A stretch of DNA of 64,000 nt from Phaseolus vulgaris (GCF_000499845.2 NC_023753.2:17608193-17672192), one strand, 5' to 3'. Shown: positions 10,731 through 22,059, counted from the first letter of the stretch. The notes: a model not told the origin generated them from the sequence alone. A program made the numbers and translations.

Positions 10731-12295
10731 CTATAAAATATGTAAAAAGATTGCAACATTTTAAATACAGTAATTTTTTTATTTCTGTGTAAAAGTTGCT
10801 AAAGTTGTTCCCTAGTTCCCTTGGTGGAGTCTTATTACAAATATTCGTTTTTGGTCAATTTCGTTATCCAAAACTTTATCACTATAATTTATCCTTTTAA
10901 ATTTTTCATCTCTCTATTTTTTTTTATTATATTTCTCTATCTGACATGTTTAAGAAAAAAAGCTGCCAAAATATGTAGTAAGCTTTTAAAACTTATTGAC
11001 ATTCCAATTTCTAGAAGTCAAATTTTATTCATGCAGGTCTTTAGAAAATTTAAGTCAAGATTAAGAAGAAAAAGAGAGGCTCAAAATTAGTATTAGACAT
11101 ATTGTGATGGATCTTATATGACGAAGACTTTTGATAAATCAAGTTTTGATGTCACATTTTTACTAAAAATCTTAAGACATTAAATAGAGACTTGGAAGAT
11201 TTTTTTTTTTTCAAACAAATATTAATTTAAAAAAAATGAAAACTATGAAATTTAGTTTGAAAATGATCACCAAATTTTCATATACTAAACAGCATTTCTC
11301 CTTTTTCTTTATTGAGCTCTTTCTGATCATATAGGCTACTAATCAATCACACTCGAATTCCCTTCATATTGAGCATTAACAAATTAGAAATTTTGATTTG
11401 TATGACTTTAAAAACTATAGATAAAAAAAAAGAATTAGATGAATGAATTGAAACATTCACCCAATCCAATTAGTTTATATTCTCATTTTTACAAATAAAT
11501 AAACGACTGAATGAATTGAAATGAATTTAACTTTAACATGAAGGAATAGGTTGAATTATTTATAGCTTAAGGAACCCTATTCCCTTAGGGTAATTTTGTT
11601 TGTAATATAGAGAACATCCTTTTGCTTTTCATAAAAAAATATGGCATCGGATTTGGAGAGGAAATGCCATGTGGTGAGCTCAGATATCTGCACATGGCTT
11701 CTCTTATTTCTAGCCTTTAAACAGTGATTAAATAATAAAATTGTGAGTCTAATTGGATCAATTTTTGAAGAGAATCAGTGACAGGGTAAGCCACTGAACT
11801 GTTGTGGGAATTAAAAAACTCACTTTGGTTTTTTTTAATTCTGTGCAGCACTTGGGAACTGTAAATCTATAGTAGGTTAAGCCACTTGCCAGTACTAGGC
11901 CTTGTGAAAGATAACAAAAACAATTGTTAATTAGTTTCATCTTTTCCTTCTGTTTTTGAAATCTGGTTTTACTGTCACTTTTTTTTAATTTTGCTTAGGA
12001 TGTCAACAACATATTCCACTGTACATCATGAAACTTGCTCTTGAAAACCCTTAAGCCTTGGTTAATGCCTCAGTTAATTTCTCTTTCTGTTACTTCAATC
12101 TTAATCTCAACAAACATGCATATCAATCACAAATGTTCCTTCCTAAGTGAAACCTCTTCTTTCTTATTTATTTACTAACTATTTATTTATTTATTTATTT
12201 TATTATTGATTGATTCATTTATCTGCTTTTTCTCCTCTGATAATACCACTTTTGTGGGGGTCATACTCATAGCTAGTGTAGGCTTTTTGAAGTTG
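10731..12295. other. AT-rich intergenic DNA upstream of the membrane-protein gene
   Basis: Nothing coding is supported. An 89-residue hydrophobic frame at 10,821 is low-complexity. The last few hundred bases (11,640-12,295) are less AT-rich and should contain the promoter and 5' UTR of the next gene. A TTTA repeat sits at about 12,176-12,202. Confidence 0.5.
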
Positions 12296-13021
12296 ATGGG
12301 GTGGTGGAAAAGCAAAGTAGCATACCAAATGCTTTCATGTTTTTGCATGTTCAGGAATTTCACAACCTCATGGAGGATGGCTCCTCTTGCTCTCTTGCTG
12401 CTTTTTTCCAGTTACAGACTGCTTGGATTCATCTTCTTCACATCTCTAACACTGCTTTTCTCCATTCTTGTCTTCATGTGGAGTGGTTTCAGTTTGAGTT
12501 TCAGTGGTTGTACTTCTGAGGAGAAGAGACCACATGGAAGGGAAAGTGTTGCCCCAACCCCAATGCACAACCATGAAACTGTGAGACATGTAAAGGAAAG
12601 TGAAGAAGAACAAGTTAGTGATGTTGATGTTGATGTTGATGATGAAGATGATGCCCCTTCAGAGAGTGAGTGGCAAGAAGTGTTGTTCTTGTCCAGTTGT
12701 GAGGAGGATGAAGTAGATCACACACCCGAGTGCTCAGATGGGACAATTTCTGATGAGGACAGCCTCATAGAGATTGCACTTCCAAGTGGGCACTTTGTGG
12801 GGCACAATCAGAAGAGAGAAGACTCCAACAAGTACAACAACAAGAAGAACAACTGCTGCAGTTTGCAACAGAAGAAGAGGGAGTTATCAGCTCATGAGGC
12901 CCTTTTCAACCAACAAAGCCTTATGGAATTGTTTGCAGAGTTCAATGAAGAAGAAAACCTAATAGAGATTGACATAGCCATGGGTTCTATCAAGTGCTCA
13001 AGGTTTGAAATAGAAGCATAA
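12296..13021 (+). CDS. Membrane-anchored acidic protein of unknown function
   Basis: The gene is intronless and encodes 241 residues. The open frame extends upstream to 12,206 but only from a TTG, so the first ATG (MGWWKSKV) is preferred. A long hydrophobic stretch at about residues 28-62 (MAPLALLLLFSSYRLLGFIFF onwards) would make one or two membrane segments. The rest is soluble and very acidic: an Asp/Glu run at about residues 101-122 (SDVDVDVDDEDDA), more acidic clusters, and a conserved-looking tail (SLMELFAEFNEEENLIEIDI). The repeated core 'SLIEIALPSGH' and 'NLIEIDIAMGS' looks like a short internal repeat. I do not recognise the family. It could be an ER or plasma-membrane anchored regulator, but nothing here shows a catalytic site. 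Clean reading and normal codon use suggest a real gene. Confidence 0.75.
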   Translation: MGWWKSKVAYQMLSCFCMFRNFTTSWRMAPLALLLLFSSYRLLGFIFFTSLTLLFSILVFMWSGFSLSFSGCTSEEKRPHGRESVAPTPMHNHETVRHVKESEEEQVSDVDVDVDDEDDAPSESEWQEVLFLSSCEEDEVDHTPECSDGTISDEDSLIEIALPSGHFVGHNQKREDSNKYNNKKNNCCSLQQKKRELSAHEALFNQQSLMELFAEFNEEENLIEIDIAMGSIKCSRFEIEA

Positions 13022-15055
13022 TCAAACTGAAATGTTAATTTGTTGCATGATCATGATCATCATCATAGAAATATATGATGATGGATGGTATTACTTTGTG
13101 ATCTTAATGTGTAAGCAGTGTGAGAAAAAGCTTCTGTTGTGCCTCACAAGCTTTGGATACTCATTAAAGTGATTGTATTATGACCCTTCTTTTTGACTTA
13201 TTATGCTCATTACAAAAATCCATATGAATTAAAGTTGAAGAAAGTTGGACCCAGTTAACCAAAATTCCACTCTCTGCCTTGCATTTCCCTTTTTCTTTTC
13301 ATCCTCATCAATCATCATCATATGCATTTTACACTCTTATCTTAATTGCTTCATTACAAGATTAACTCCCACTTTTTATATTTTTTTTTCAAAAAGAAAA
13401 AATAATATAAGAAAACTTTCATCAATTAATTTATTGTTTATTAAATTTTTGTGTTAGAAGATTAAAAATAACACATTATATAATTATATAAGTAATTTCA
13501 TAATAAATTAGACTTAAAGTTCTTTGTTTTCTAATATCTTAATATTTCAATAGGAATTTGCATGTAATTAACCTATTATATTTTGTGAAAGCTGCATATG
13601 ATGCAGGTGTCGAGTTAAATGTATATATAAATTTTGTGTAAAAAACTGTTTATTAATAATAGTTGTTGTTAGAACTGTTGTATATATAAAATTTGGACGG
13701 TTACTAATACTATAAATCAACCTTCGAATATGACAGACTAATAAATTATACTTAAATCCAATTAATAGTATGATTAACTCATAATAAACGTTATTATTAT
13801 TATTATTATTTGAACTTACCTAGAGTTAATAAATACAGGACTTTTATCTTGTAAAATATGGACTAATAATTAATAAGCATGTCCATCTTAGTTATAATAT
13901 TTAATGTTCTTAAAAAGATTATTAATCCTTTCAATTAAAACGTGAAATAAATTAATAAACATGGCCATCTAACCTAATTAACTTTTTGCTGAAAGAAATA
14001 ATTTTTATTTTAAAATATAAAAGGTTGAATAAGTTGTCAGACAGATCAATCTAATAACCTAGTTAACATTGCTGTTAATAAAAAAAACTAAAATAAACTT
14101 TAGAAAAACATAAAATATCTAATATTCTTAAAACTTAATTAATATGCTAAAACATTAAAATATAAAGTACTAAAAATAACATATTTATCCTAATTATTAT
14201 AATTATAGTAATAACTAACTTAATTTTATTGTAACAATAATGATTTAATTGCAACGCTTCCTGTATTAAACTTTTATTGTGAAATGTTATATTTGATTAG
14301 CAGTATTTTTAATTGGCTAACTGTTACATGCGGTTTGTTTGCGTTACTGATGAATTCAATTGTTATTGTTACGTTAATTTAATATTGCACATTTCTTTAT
14401 TATATTGAAGAAAAAAAATTTAATAATAATAATAATATTATTATTATTATAATATTGAATGGATATATACGTTAACTTTTTCAGTCAACGGCTTAGCGCG
14501 AGGTGATAAACCATTTTAAGGGTTGTTCAATTGAAAACATGCAAACCAAATTTACTGTTGTCTGTCGTAATTTATATTTAATTATTATTATTTGGTATAA
14601 CAAAAATTTATTGGTTTAGCAACATGAATTGTTTGAGTTACAATTTCAATTATATTGTCATTGATCAGAAACAAAAGTGACAAAGTTTTGTAATAATATA
14701 TATATATATATATATATGAAAATTTTAAAGGAACTTTAAAGCTATAATTGAAGAAATTATAAGGGTTTGTTAGCATGTTTCCACAAAAATAGTTGCTCTT
14801 GCCATCCATATAGATATTGGTTCACTTGAGAGTTTTTATCCAATGTTTGTTCATGTTGTAAAGGATAAGAGATTTATATTATGCAGATTTAAAATTTCAT
14901 TGGTTATTATGAGAATGAAGTCGGTTACAAGTTTTATCGTCTCATAGTTTTATTATCTCTTAAACTGTGTTTCTTTTCAGGTGAAGAAAGACGAAGAATT
15001 ACTGTTAAAAATGAAAAGTGAAAAAAGTCACTTAATAAAAACAAAATAACACACG
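13022..15055. other. AT-rich intergenic DNA with microsatellites
   Basis: No coding sequence is supported. It contains a TTA run at about 13,791-13,811, a mixed AAT/ATT run at 14,423-14,453 that can fold back on itself, and a TA run at 14,696-14,717. The first 200 bases hold the 3' UTR of the membrane-protein gene. Confidence 0.6.
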
Positions 15056-15108
15056 AATCAAAATAAAATTTTCAACCAAAATTTTCTTTGCAACGGTGCA
15101 AAGAAAGT

Positions 15109-15159
<51 letters not shown>

Positions 15160-15715
15160 TTGAATTTACTTTTTTACCCTTTTATTTTAAACTTAAATTA
15201 TTTTTATTTTTATTTAAAATATAATTATCATTTAAATATAAAAAAATAATTATTATAAAAAACATAATTAATCAATACTATATATAATAAATTATAAATA
15301 TAAATAATAATAAAAATAAATTTATATAATAATTATATTAATTAAAAAAAAGTAAAGATAAAAATAATAATTTTATTTAATATAAAAAAATTAACAAATA
15401 TTTATAATTATAAATATTTAAATAATATTTTAATTAAAAATAATTATAATTTATAAATAAATATATCAAATTAATTTTTAACCATTTTTAAATATAAGAA
15501 TAAATTTGTAAACTTACATTTTTATCAATTAAAAAATATATAATTTTAATCATATTTATCACATCATTTACGAACTTTTATAAATTTTCCCCACACTTTT
15601 CATTCTATTTACCTTAATCCAAACACCCTAACTTTTTTTACACTTTTCCTTCAAATCATCACAAATTCACTCCCTCCTTTCCACTCCCTAATCCAAACAA
15701 AGCCTTAGTGCCTGT
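15056..15715. repeat. AT-rich dispersed repeat, copy A, with a TA microsatellite
   Basis: About 660 bases with hardly any G or C, including about 20 TA units at 15,115-15,155. The right end has 'aataaatttgtaaactta', then a C-rich, G-poor tail ending 'ccctaatccaaacaaa'. The same order occurs in copies ending at about 18,460 and 19,762. It lies just left of the TRIM array. Confidence 0.5.
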
Positions 15716-15871
15716 TTGCTTCTGGGGGTGGCACTGTAGCCGTAGACAGATTGTTGGTGCCACCCCAGTTTGCTTCTATTGAAGGGTGAGGTTGAGAGTG
15801 TGAGTGAAGGGAAAGTAGAGAGTGCTTTTGTTGCTCTGAAGAGGAAAGAGAAAGTGGGGGAGATTAAGAAG

Positions 15872-15876
15872 AAAGT
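15872..15876 (+). repeat. Target-site duplication, left of TRIM array
   Basis: AAAGT directly before the first LTR. The same five bases follow the last LTR (17,059-17,063). Confidence 0.9.
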
Positions 15877-15997
15877 TGTTGGAGATCCCACATCGACTAG
15901 AGATGAGAGCCTTTCATAGTATATAAGTGGGTGCAAACCTCAACCCTATGAGCCGGTTTTATGGGGTTGAGTTAGGCTTAAAGTCCACTTTGTAATA
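15877..15997 (+). repeat. TRIM LTR 1 (subtype A)
   Basis: 121 bp, TGTTGGAGAT...GTAATA. Subtype A has 'gagagcctttcatag' and 'cctcaaccctatgagcc'. The following primer site (15,998) ends in T instead of C. Confidence 0.9.
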
Positions 15998-16134
15998 TGG
16001 TATCAGAGTCATTTCGAGTCTATCCTAGCGAGTAATTGTTGGGCTTATCAGGTCACCCGCTATCGGGCCGCTATCGGACCACCCAAAATATATAGTCCCA
16101 CGCACGAGTTGGTAGTCTCGGCGTGAGGGGGGTG

Positions 16135-16256
16135 TGTTGGAGATCTCACATCGACTAGAGATAAGGACATTTCATAATATATAAATGGGTGCAAACCTCA
16201 CCCCATTGAGCCGGTTTTATGGGGTTGAGTTAGGCTTAAATTCCACTTTTGTAATA
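16135..16256 (+). repeat. TRIM LTR 2 (subtype B)
   Basis: 122 bp. Subtype B has 'aaggacatttcataa' and 'cctcaccccattgagcc', like LTR 5. The interior after it (16,257-16,422) has the primer-site sequence twice (16,257 and 16,285), which makes it 166 bp long. Confidence 0.9.
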
Positions 16257-16422
16257 TGGTATCAGAGCCACTCTTTCTTAACATGGTATCAGAGCCATTT
16301 CGAGCCTATCCTAGCGAGTGTTTGTTTTGGGCCTATCGTGCCACCCGCTATCGGGCCGCTATCGGACCACCCATAATATATAGTCCCACGCACGAGTTGG
16401 CAGTCTCGGCGTGAGGGGGGTG

Positions 16423-16543
16423 TGTTGGAGATCCCACATCGACTAGAGATGAGAGCCTTTCATAGTATATAAGTGGGTGCAAACCTCAACCCTATGAGCC
16501 GGTTTTATGGGGTTGAGTTAGGCTTAAAGTCCACTTTGTAATA
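16423..16543 (+). repeat. TRIM LTR 3 (subtype A)
   Basis: 121 bp, nearly identical to LTR 1. The interior that follows (16,544-16,680) also matches the interior after LTR 1, so LTR plus interior was duplicated as a block. Confidence 0.9.
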
Positions 16544-16680
16544 TGGTATCAGAGTCATTTCGAGCCTATCCTAGCGAGTAATTGTTGGGCTTATCAGGCC
16601 ACCCGCTATCGGGCCGCTATCGGACCACCCAAAATATATAGTCCCACGCACGAGTTGGTAGTCTCGGCGTGAGGGGGGTG

Positions 16681-16801
16681 TGTTGGAGATCCCACATCGA
16701 TTAGAGATTAGAGCCTTTCATTGTATATAAGTGGGTGCAAACCTCAACCCTATGAGCCGGTTTTATGGGGTTGAGTTAGGCTTAAAGTCCACTTCGTAAC
16801 A
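16681..16801 (+). repeat. TRIM LTR 4 (subtype A, variant)
   Basis: 121 bp, ending GTAACA, the only copy with the canonical CA end. It has several private changes (gattagagattagag). The interior after it (16,802-16,936) resembles the one after LTR 2 but lacks one 'ctatcgggccg' unit and carries an extra 'cttctatctatcact'. Confidence 0.9.
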
Positions 16802-16936
16802 TGGTATCAGAGCATGTTTTCGAGCCTATCCTAGCGAGTATTTGTTTGGCCTATCGTGCCACCCGCTATCGGACCACCCATAATATAAAGTCCCACGCAC
16901 GAGCTTCTATCTATCACTCTCGGCGTGAGGGGGGTG

Positions 16937-17058
16937 TGTTGGAGATCCCACATCGACTAGAGATAAGGACATTTCATAATATATAAATGGGTGCAAACCT
17001 CACCCCATTGAGCCGGTTTTATGGGGTTGAGTTAGGCTTAAAGTCCACTTTTGTAATA
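16937..17058 (+). repeat. TRIM LTR 5 (subtype B)
   Basis: 122 bp, close to LTR 2. It is followed directly by AAAGT, with no primer site, so it is the true right end of the array. Confidence 0.9.
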
Positions 17059-17063
17059 AAAGT
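17059..17063 (+). repeat. Target-site duplication, right of TRIM array
   Basis: AAAGT, identical to the bases before LTR 1. Confidence 0.9.
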
Positions 17064-17277
17064 CATGTAGGATAGTGTCATTTACATTGTTACCATTGCT
17101 TTTTGCTATCTTTCACGTGAGCCTGGATGCCATGCACAACACCACAACAGTGAACAATGAGTTTCGTAGTGGTTCACTAGGATTGGAGAAGTTCGTGATG
17201 CATCAAAGTGGTAGGGGAGTGAGTTTCGTAGTGGTTGTTTGGTCTCAGGTTAGCATTGTCTTGGTTTTGTATAGCAT

Positions 17278-17415
17278 ATAATCGATTATGACTGAAAAAG
17301 AATCGAGTACATAATCGATTATGCTGTTAAAAACAGTGGATAATCGATTATCTGTTATTTTTTTCAACCATAATCGATTATGCACTCTGTGTAAAAGTGA
17401 GGGTAATCGATTATG
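17278..17415. repeat. Cluster of five palindromic TAATCGATTA motifs
   Basis: The 10-base palindrome TAATCGATTA occurs five times in about 135 bases (starts near 17,279, 17,312, 17,341, 17,370 and 17,404), usually as ATAATCGATTAT(G). The spacers differ in sequence and are about 19-24 bases long. No coding sequence is present. Confidence 0.8.
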
Positions 17416-18930
17416 TATTTGAATAATTTATTATGTTAGGTTTTTAACTATAAAAATAATCTATTATGTTATTGTGTTGCTTATTTTTTTTTTTATAATA
17501 ATTTGTATTGTTTTGAAAATCTTATTAGTAATAAAAATAATATAATTACTTTCATGAAAATTAATTATGTACATTAATTTAAAATAGAAATATTAAGATA
17601 ATAATAAATTTATATTATATTATTTAAAATTAAATAAATAAATTACATATTTTTACTATTGAGAATCCATTTGAATGAATTTATCTGAATTAAAATCCAT
17701 TTTAAATCTCGACCAAATTAATATAATTATTATTTTTTTATTGATTATAGGAGTTTTTTTTCATATTAGTCATAAAACATTCAATTTTCTTTTCCCTTTT
17801 TAGAATATTCCTTTATTTTTTTAGATTCTTTTATTTACAAAAGTATTTTTTAACATTTATTTTTCTATTAAAAAATATTTTGTTTTTATTTGAAATTAGT
17901 ATTTTGACAGTAGAAAAATATATATTTTTTATTGTTATTTTTCACGTTGAACATTGAGAGCTATTTAATATTAAGATTTTTATCATAGTTTTAATGGTAC
18001 TTATTTAGAGAATGATATTATTTTGAATGCAATTCTTTTAACATTTAATTTATATTATGTATAAATCAAATTTTGGCTCCATTACCTTTATTGGAGCATT
18101 AATATATATATATATAATTTAAATAATCATAAATAATATTAAAATTATCTAAATACATTAATTTAACTAAATAAATTAAAAAATAATATAATTATATTTA
18201 CATTTTATATTTTATTTATTTATTTAAATTTTGCATTATTTTATTTTTTTATTTATAATTGAATAAAATGTACACAAAATTAATTATCATTTTTTCTTTT
18301 TTTATATACAAGGGTAAATTTGTAATTTTTATCATTTACAATTAAAAATAATTAAAATATTCTTATAACCATCACATCACTCACATATTTCAATCAATTT
18401 TCTTCACATCTCCACTCTAGCATATCCCAATAAACATCCTCAACTTTTTTCACACTTTCTTCTCAAAATACTAAATTATTGATGAGGGAGAAAAGTAAAT
18501 ATTATTAATGTTAAAAATTATAAACAATATGATTGTAATTATGTTAATTATTTTCCAATAACAGCTAGTTGTTCTTATTAATGACAATAAAGAGTACCAT
18601 GAAATGTTAAGTAATAAAAATATTAGTGATGATAATGAATCACCTCAAGATTAATTTAAAAGATTTAACCCAGCAGACAATTATTTATAAGTGATGAGTG
18701 CATAATGAATGAAAATCATTTTCATCAGTATTAGTTTTTAAAATAAATTACTTGTTTATATTTCTAGAGTAAAATTTTATTTTGATTTTGATTTTTATTC
18801 TTGAAACTAATTTCATTGTATTTTCTTTCAATTGTAATTTGTTTTTATTTTCTTTAAATTGTAAATTAAAAATTACTTCCTTCACCCCATATACCTTGAA
18901 ATGACCAAGTTGTTCCTGTCCACTCCTCCC
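17416..18930. repeat. AT-rich DNA with dispersed repeat copy B
   Basis: Extremely AT-rich DNA without genes. At about 18,305-18,460 it repeats the right-end order seen in copies A and C: 'agggtaaatttgtaa', a 'catcacatcactcac' stretch, then a G-poor tail with 'cccaataaacatcctcaac'. The left end of this copy is not clear. The last 450 bases hold nothing recognisable. Confidence 0.45.
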
Positions 18931-18935
18931 TTGTG

Positions 18936-19762
18936 TTGTGTTTGGATCCATTGATGTAGTGGGAGCGTGGATGGAAGAGTGAGAAGATCTCTTGTTTGGA
19001 TCAACATATTTGGAGGTGAAAGTGCAAATAAAGGAGCGAATTATATGAATTTTTCTTTCCTCTCATATATACACAGATTATGAGGGATGTCCATGTATGA
19101 TAAAAGTGTGTTTTACATTGTTAATACCCTTAAAACATAAGTTTGCAATAGTGCATGAAATGATATTGGTCATTTCAAAAATATAATTATTATAATTATT
19201 AATATAATTATATATACTATACACTATACAAAATTAAATATTAGATAAATTTATTTAATAACTCTAAAAATATTTAATTATACTATTAATAACAACATAT
19301 AATTATAAATAATAAAAATAATAAAATAAAATTATAATACCAACAAAACATATATAGTTATATAAAATAACAAATGTATATAATAATAAATATTATTTTC
19401 ATAAATTTTAATATATTTAATAAATTTATTTGAATTTAATACAAAAATATTTTTTATTACAAAATAAGAGTAATTATGAATATTATATATTAAAAAAATT
19501 AACTCAAACCTTAAAAAAAAATATACAATAATCCATTATTAAAATATTTTGTAATAACAAGGGTAAATTTGTAAACTTATATTTTACACTTTTAAAATAA
19601 TTTGTAAGTTCTCTCCTAACTATTACATCACATCACTAAAAAGTTTCAATAAATCATACTCACGAATTCACTTTATCATTCCTCAATCAAAACAACCTCA
19701 CACATTCTCTCTAATTCACTCTCTCCCCTCCCCCATAAATCCTTACCTCAATCCAAACACAA
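18936..19762. mobile_element. AT-rich inverted-repeat element (MITE-like), copy C
   Basis: It starts with ttgtgtttggat (18,936-18,947) and ends with the perfect inverse, atccaaacacaa (19,751-19,762), 827 bp in all. The middle is very AT-rich and non-coding. The ends are moderately GC-rich and purine- or pyrimidine-skewed. The right end has 'caagggtaaatttgtaa' as in copies A and B. No certain target duplication was seen, so superfamily is unknown. Confidence 0.5.
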
Positions 19763-22059
19763 ATGCACCCTACCATTGTTGCCACCAACATTGTCAACAC
19801 GATCGTCATCACAATAGCTCACACAACAATTAGAAGAAGAAAGACAAAAACAAATATTTTTCTAGAACACAAAAATGTATGGCTAATTTTCCCTGCACCA
19901 GATCAATTGTGATTTGCACCCAACATTTATTTTAAAACTCCAAACTGCCCTTATCCCCTTTATTTTAAAAAAAAAACTACAAAAGAGCTCTTCTACTGTG
20001 ATGAAGGCGTTTTGAGTGGAGGTGGAGGTGGTGGTGGTGAAAGCCAAGGCATTATTGTTAGTTGCGGTGAAGTTGTCTTTTCAAGTAAGTATTTTTGTTT
20101 TCGTGTGGTGGTTGCAACTGCAAATGGTTCGAAGTTGTTACCGGATATCAAGATCTGGAGAGTGACCTACGGATGCAAATATCTAGAAGTGTGTAGTGTA
20201 CATTCTGGACTTTTGCATCCGGAATGAGAAAAAAGACTTCCAAATCTTAGCGTCCAGAAGACATTCTTGTGTGTCCAAATAAATTTGTAGATAGTCATAT
20301 CTGAAAGACACATCTCATTTCCAGACTTGCATATCCAAAACTTTCTTATTTATATTGCAGATATGGATATTCGGAAGGTTAAGACAAAATAGACAATTTT
20401 TTTCTACTGATATTGATTGCATATCACAATTCATCTAGTGCCGGAAGAATTAACCAAAATGTATTCTAAAATGTTATTTCCAAAATACATGTGTTCCAAA
20501 ATATTCATTCTGAAAAAAGACATTCCATGAGGTATTATGTAAGTTCTGAAAAGTTTATATTAAAAAAAAAACTTGTTTCAAAATATATTTCATACATTTT
20601 TTAAAATTTTATTCTAAAAATCTTATTCTATTTAAAAAAAAAACGTGTTTCAAAATGTATTCCATGAATTTCAAAAAGGTCCGGTAGGGTCAAATTGAGG
20701 GATTACAAGAAAGCAATTGCCTTATAAATTATGTTTGGAATTGGATTTGAAACATAATAATCCTTCAGTAGCCTTACCTCATATTTATCAATTAAGTCCA
20801 TTGCTTTCACCTGCATCCAACAGAGAACGAGATAATGCTTAATCACTCTTCACACACCTTCTTTGTATGGGTAATAATCTCTGAATTTGATGTAACCAAA
20901 ATCAATTCCCTAGCCTATTTAGCAAATAAATAGTAATCAGAGTACGAAAAGAGTGGAATTGCTTAATTTACACAAAAATAAACCTAATATACAGTTTTTT
21001 TCCCAATTCTCAATGTTCTATAAATTTCAAATGGATCATCAAATGTGCTTCGCTCAAATCTCCCACTTAACACAATTTGGGAAATATCTTCAGCTTTTTT
21101 ATTCATTCCAATCCCCTTTCATATTTTTACTCCCGTGATATCATCATTTCTTTTTTAATTCTTACAAAAATATTTCTTTTTTTTCATTTTAACTCCCTCG
21201 TATTTTCTATTTCTTTTATATTAAATTAATGCTAAAAATATAGATTGTTGTTTAGTAATTAAATCGTATTTTTAATTCAGATAATTAATTTTAAGTCTAT
21301 ATAATTTATTAAGTAATATACTTTTATTTAATCAAAATAAGATAAGCTAGATATATTTTTATTTAATATTTACTTTTAATATTGTATTTTTATTTGAAAA
21401 CAATTATATTCTACAATATAAAACTACTTCAAAATTATTTATTCAAAATTATTAATTTATTTCAAATATATTAATTTAAAGTTATTTATTCCAAATATAT
21501 TAATTTAAAATTATTTATTCCAGATATATTAGTTTAATTTTGTGTGTGTATTCAATTAAGTTGTTCAAAATAAATAGTTAACATTGAATAAAAGTATTAA
21601 TACATACAACTTTCATTCAAAATAAATAATTAGATCATTAAAAACAAATTATTAAGTCATTCAAAATAAATGATTGAAAATTATATATAGTACATATATT
21701 TAATTAATATGAATTAAATCATTCAAAATAAATGATTAAATCATTCAAAACAAATTAGTGAGTCATTCAAAATAAATGATTGAAAATTATATATAAGCCA
21801 TATATTTAACTAATATTGTTCATAATATTAGTAAAAACCCATTCAAATTATTTTATTTTCTAGAATTAATCAAATCAAATGAAAAAAAATTTGAAAATAA
21901 AAAGATTTTAAAATATATATTAATTTAAAATCTAAAATAATTAATTTATAATTAATATTAGATATTAATTTATAAATTTCAATTAATAATAAAAATTATT
22001 TTAAATACTAATAATCTTTTAATTTATAAAATAATATATAAATTAATTAATATAATAAT
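19763..22059. other. AT-rich intergenic DNA with small repeats
   Basis: No supported gene. A GGT-rich run (20,016-20,040) opens a 71-residue frame that starts from TTG and has no recognisable domain. At 20,100-20,460 'ccgga', 'ccaga' and 'tatcc' words recur, like subterminal repeats of a DNA transposon, but no ends were found. From 20,700 on the DNA is plain AT-rich. Confidence 0.5.
21650..21815 (+). repeat. Short tandem-like direct repeats
   Basis: A block of about 55 bases, 'gtcattcaaaataaatgatt' followed by 'gaaaattatatat', occurs at about 21,655 and again at 21,753. Shorter versions of 'attcaaaataaat' lie at 21,616 and 21,720. Confidence 0.7.

Larger units (their letters stand above)
15877..17058 (+). 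mobile_element. Tandem array of a TRIM retrotransposon (five LTRs, four interiors)
   Basis: TRIMs are tiny non-coding LTR retrotransposons copied in trans by other elements. Here LTRs of 121-122 bp alternate with interiors of 135-166 bp. Each LTR starts TGTTGGAGAT and ends GTAATA or GTAACA. Each interior starts at once with the initiator-Met primer site (tggtatcagag) and ends in a purine tract (gcgtgaggggggtg) before the next LTR. One pair of AAAGT duplications flanks the whole array, so it is one insertion site, not five. Short open frames inside have no coding value. I see no 5S rRNA-like block, so it is not Cassandra. Confidence 0.92.

Noticed and set aside
10821..11090. 89-residue hydrophobic frame
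   Set aside because: Made of T-rich low-complexity DNA, with no conserved motif and no gene-like neighbourhood.
12206..12295. Extension of the membrane-protein gene to 12,206
   Set aside because: It begins with TTG and lies in low-complexity TTTA/ATTG sequence. The first ATG is at 12,296.
12301..12962. Other plus-strand frames (72 and 62 residues) in the same gene
   Set aside because: Shadows of the 241-residue frame, without independent support.
15780..15876. Open frame 'GEVESVSEGKVESAFVALKR' just left of the TRIM as a captured exon
   Set aside because: Only about 32 codons. Rejoining the flanks without the TRIM meets a TAG at once, and I know no matching protein.
15877..17058. The TRIM array as a Cassandra element or a 5S rRNA cluster
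   Set aside because: I cannot find the 5S internal promoter blocks in the LTRs, and the primer and purine sites are those of a common TRIM.
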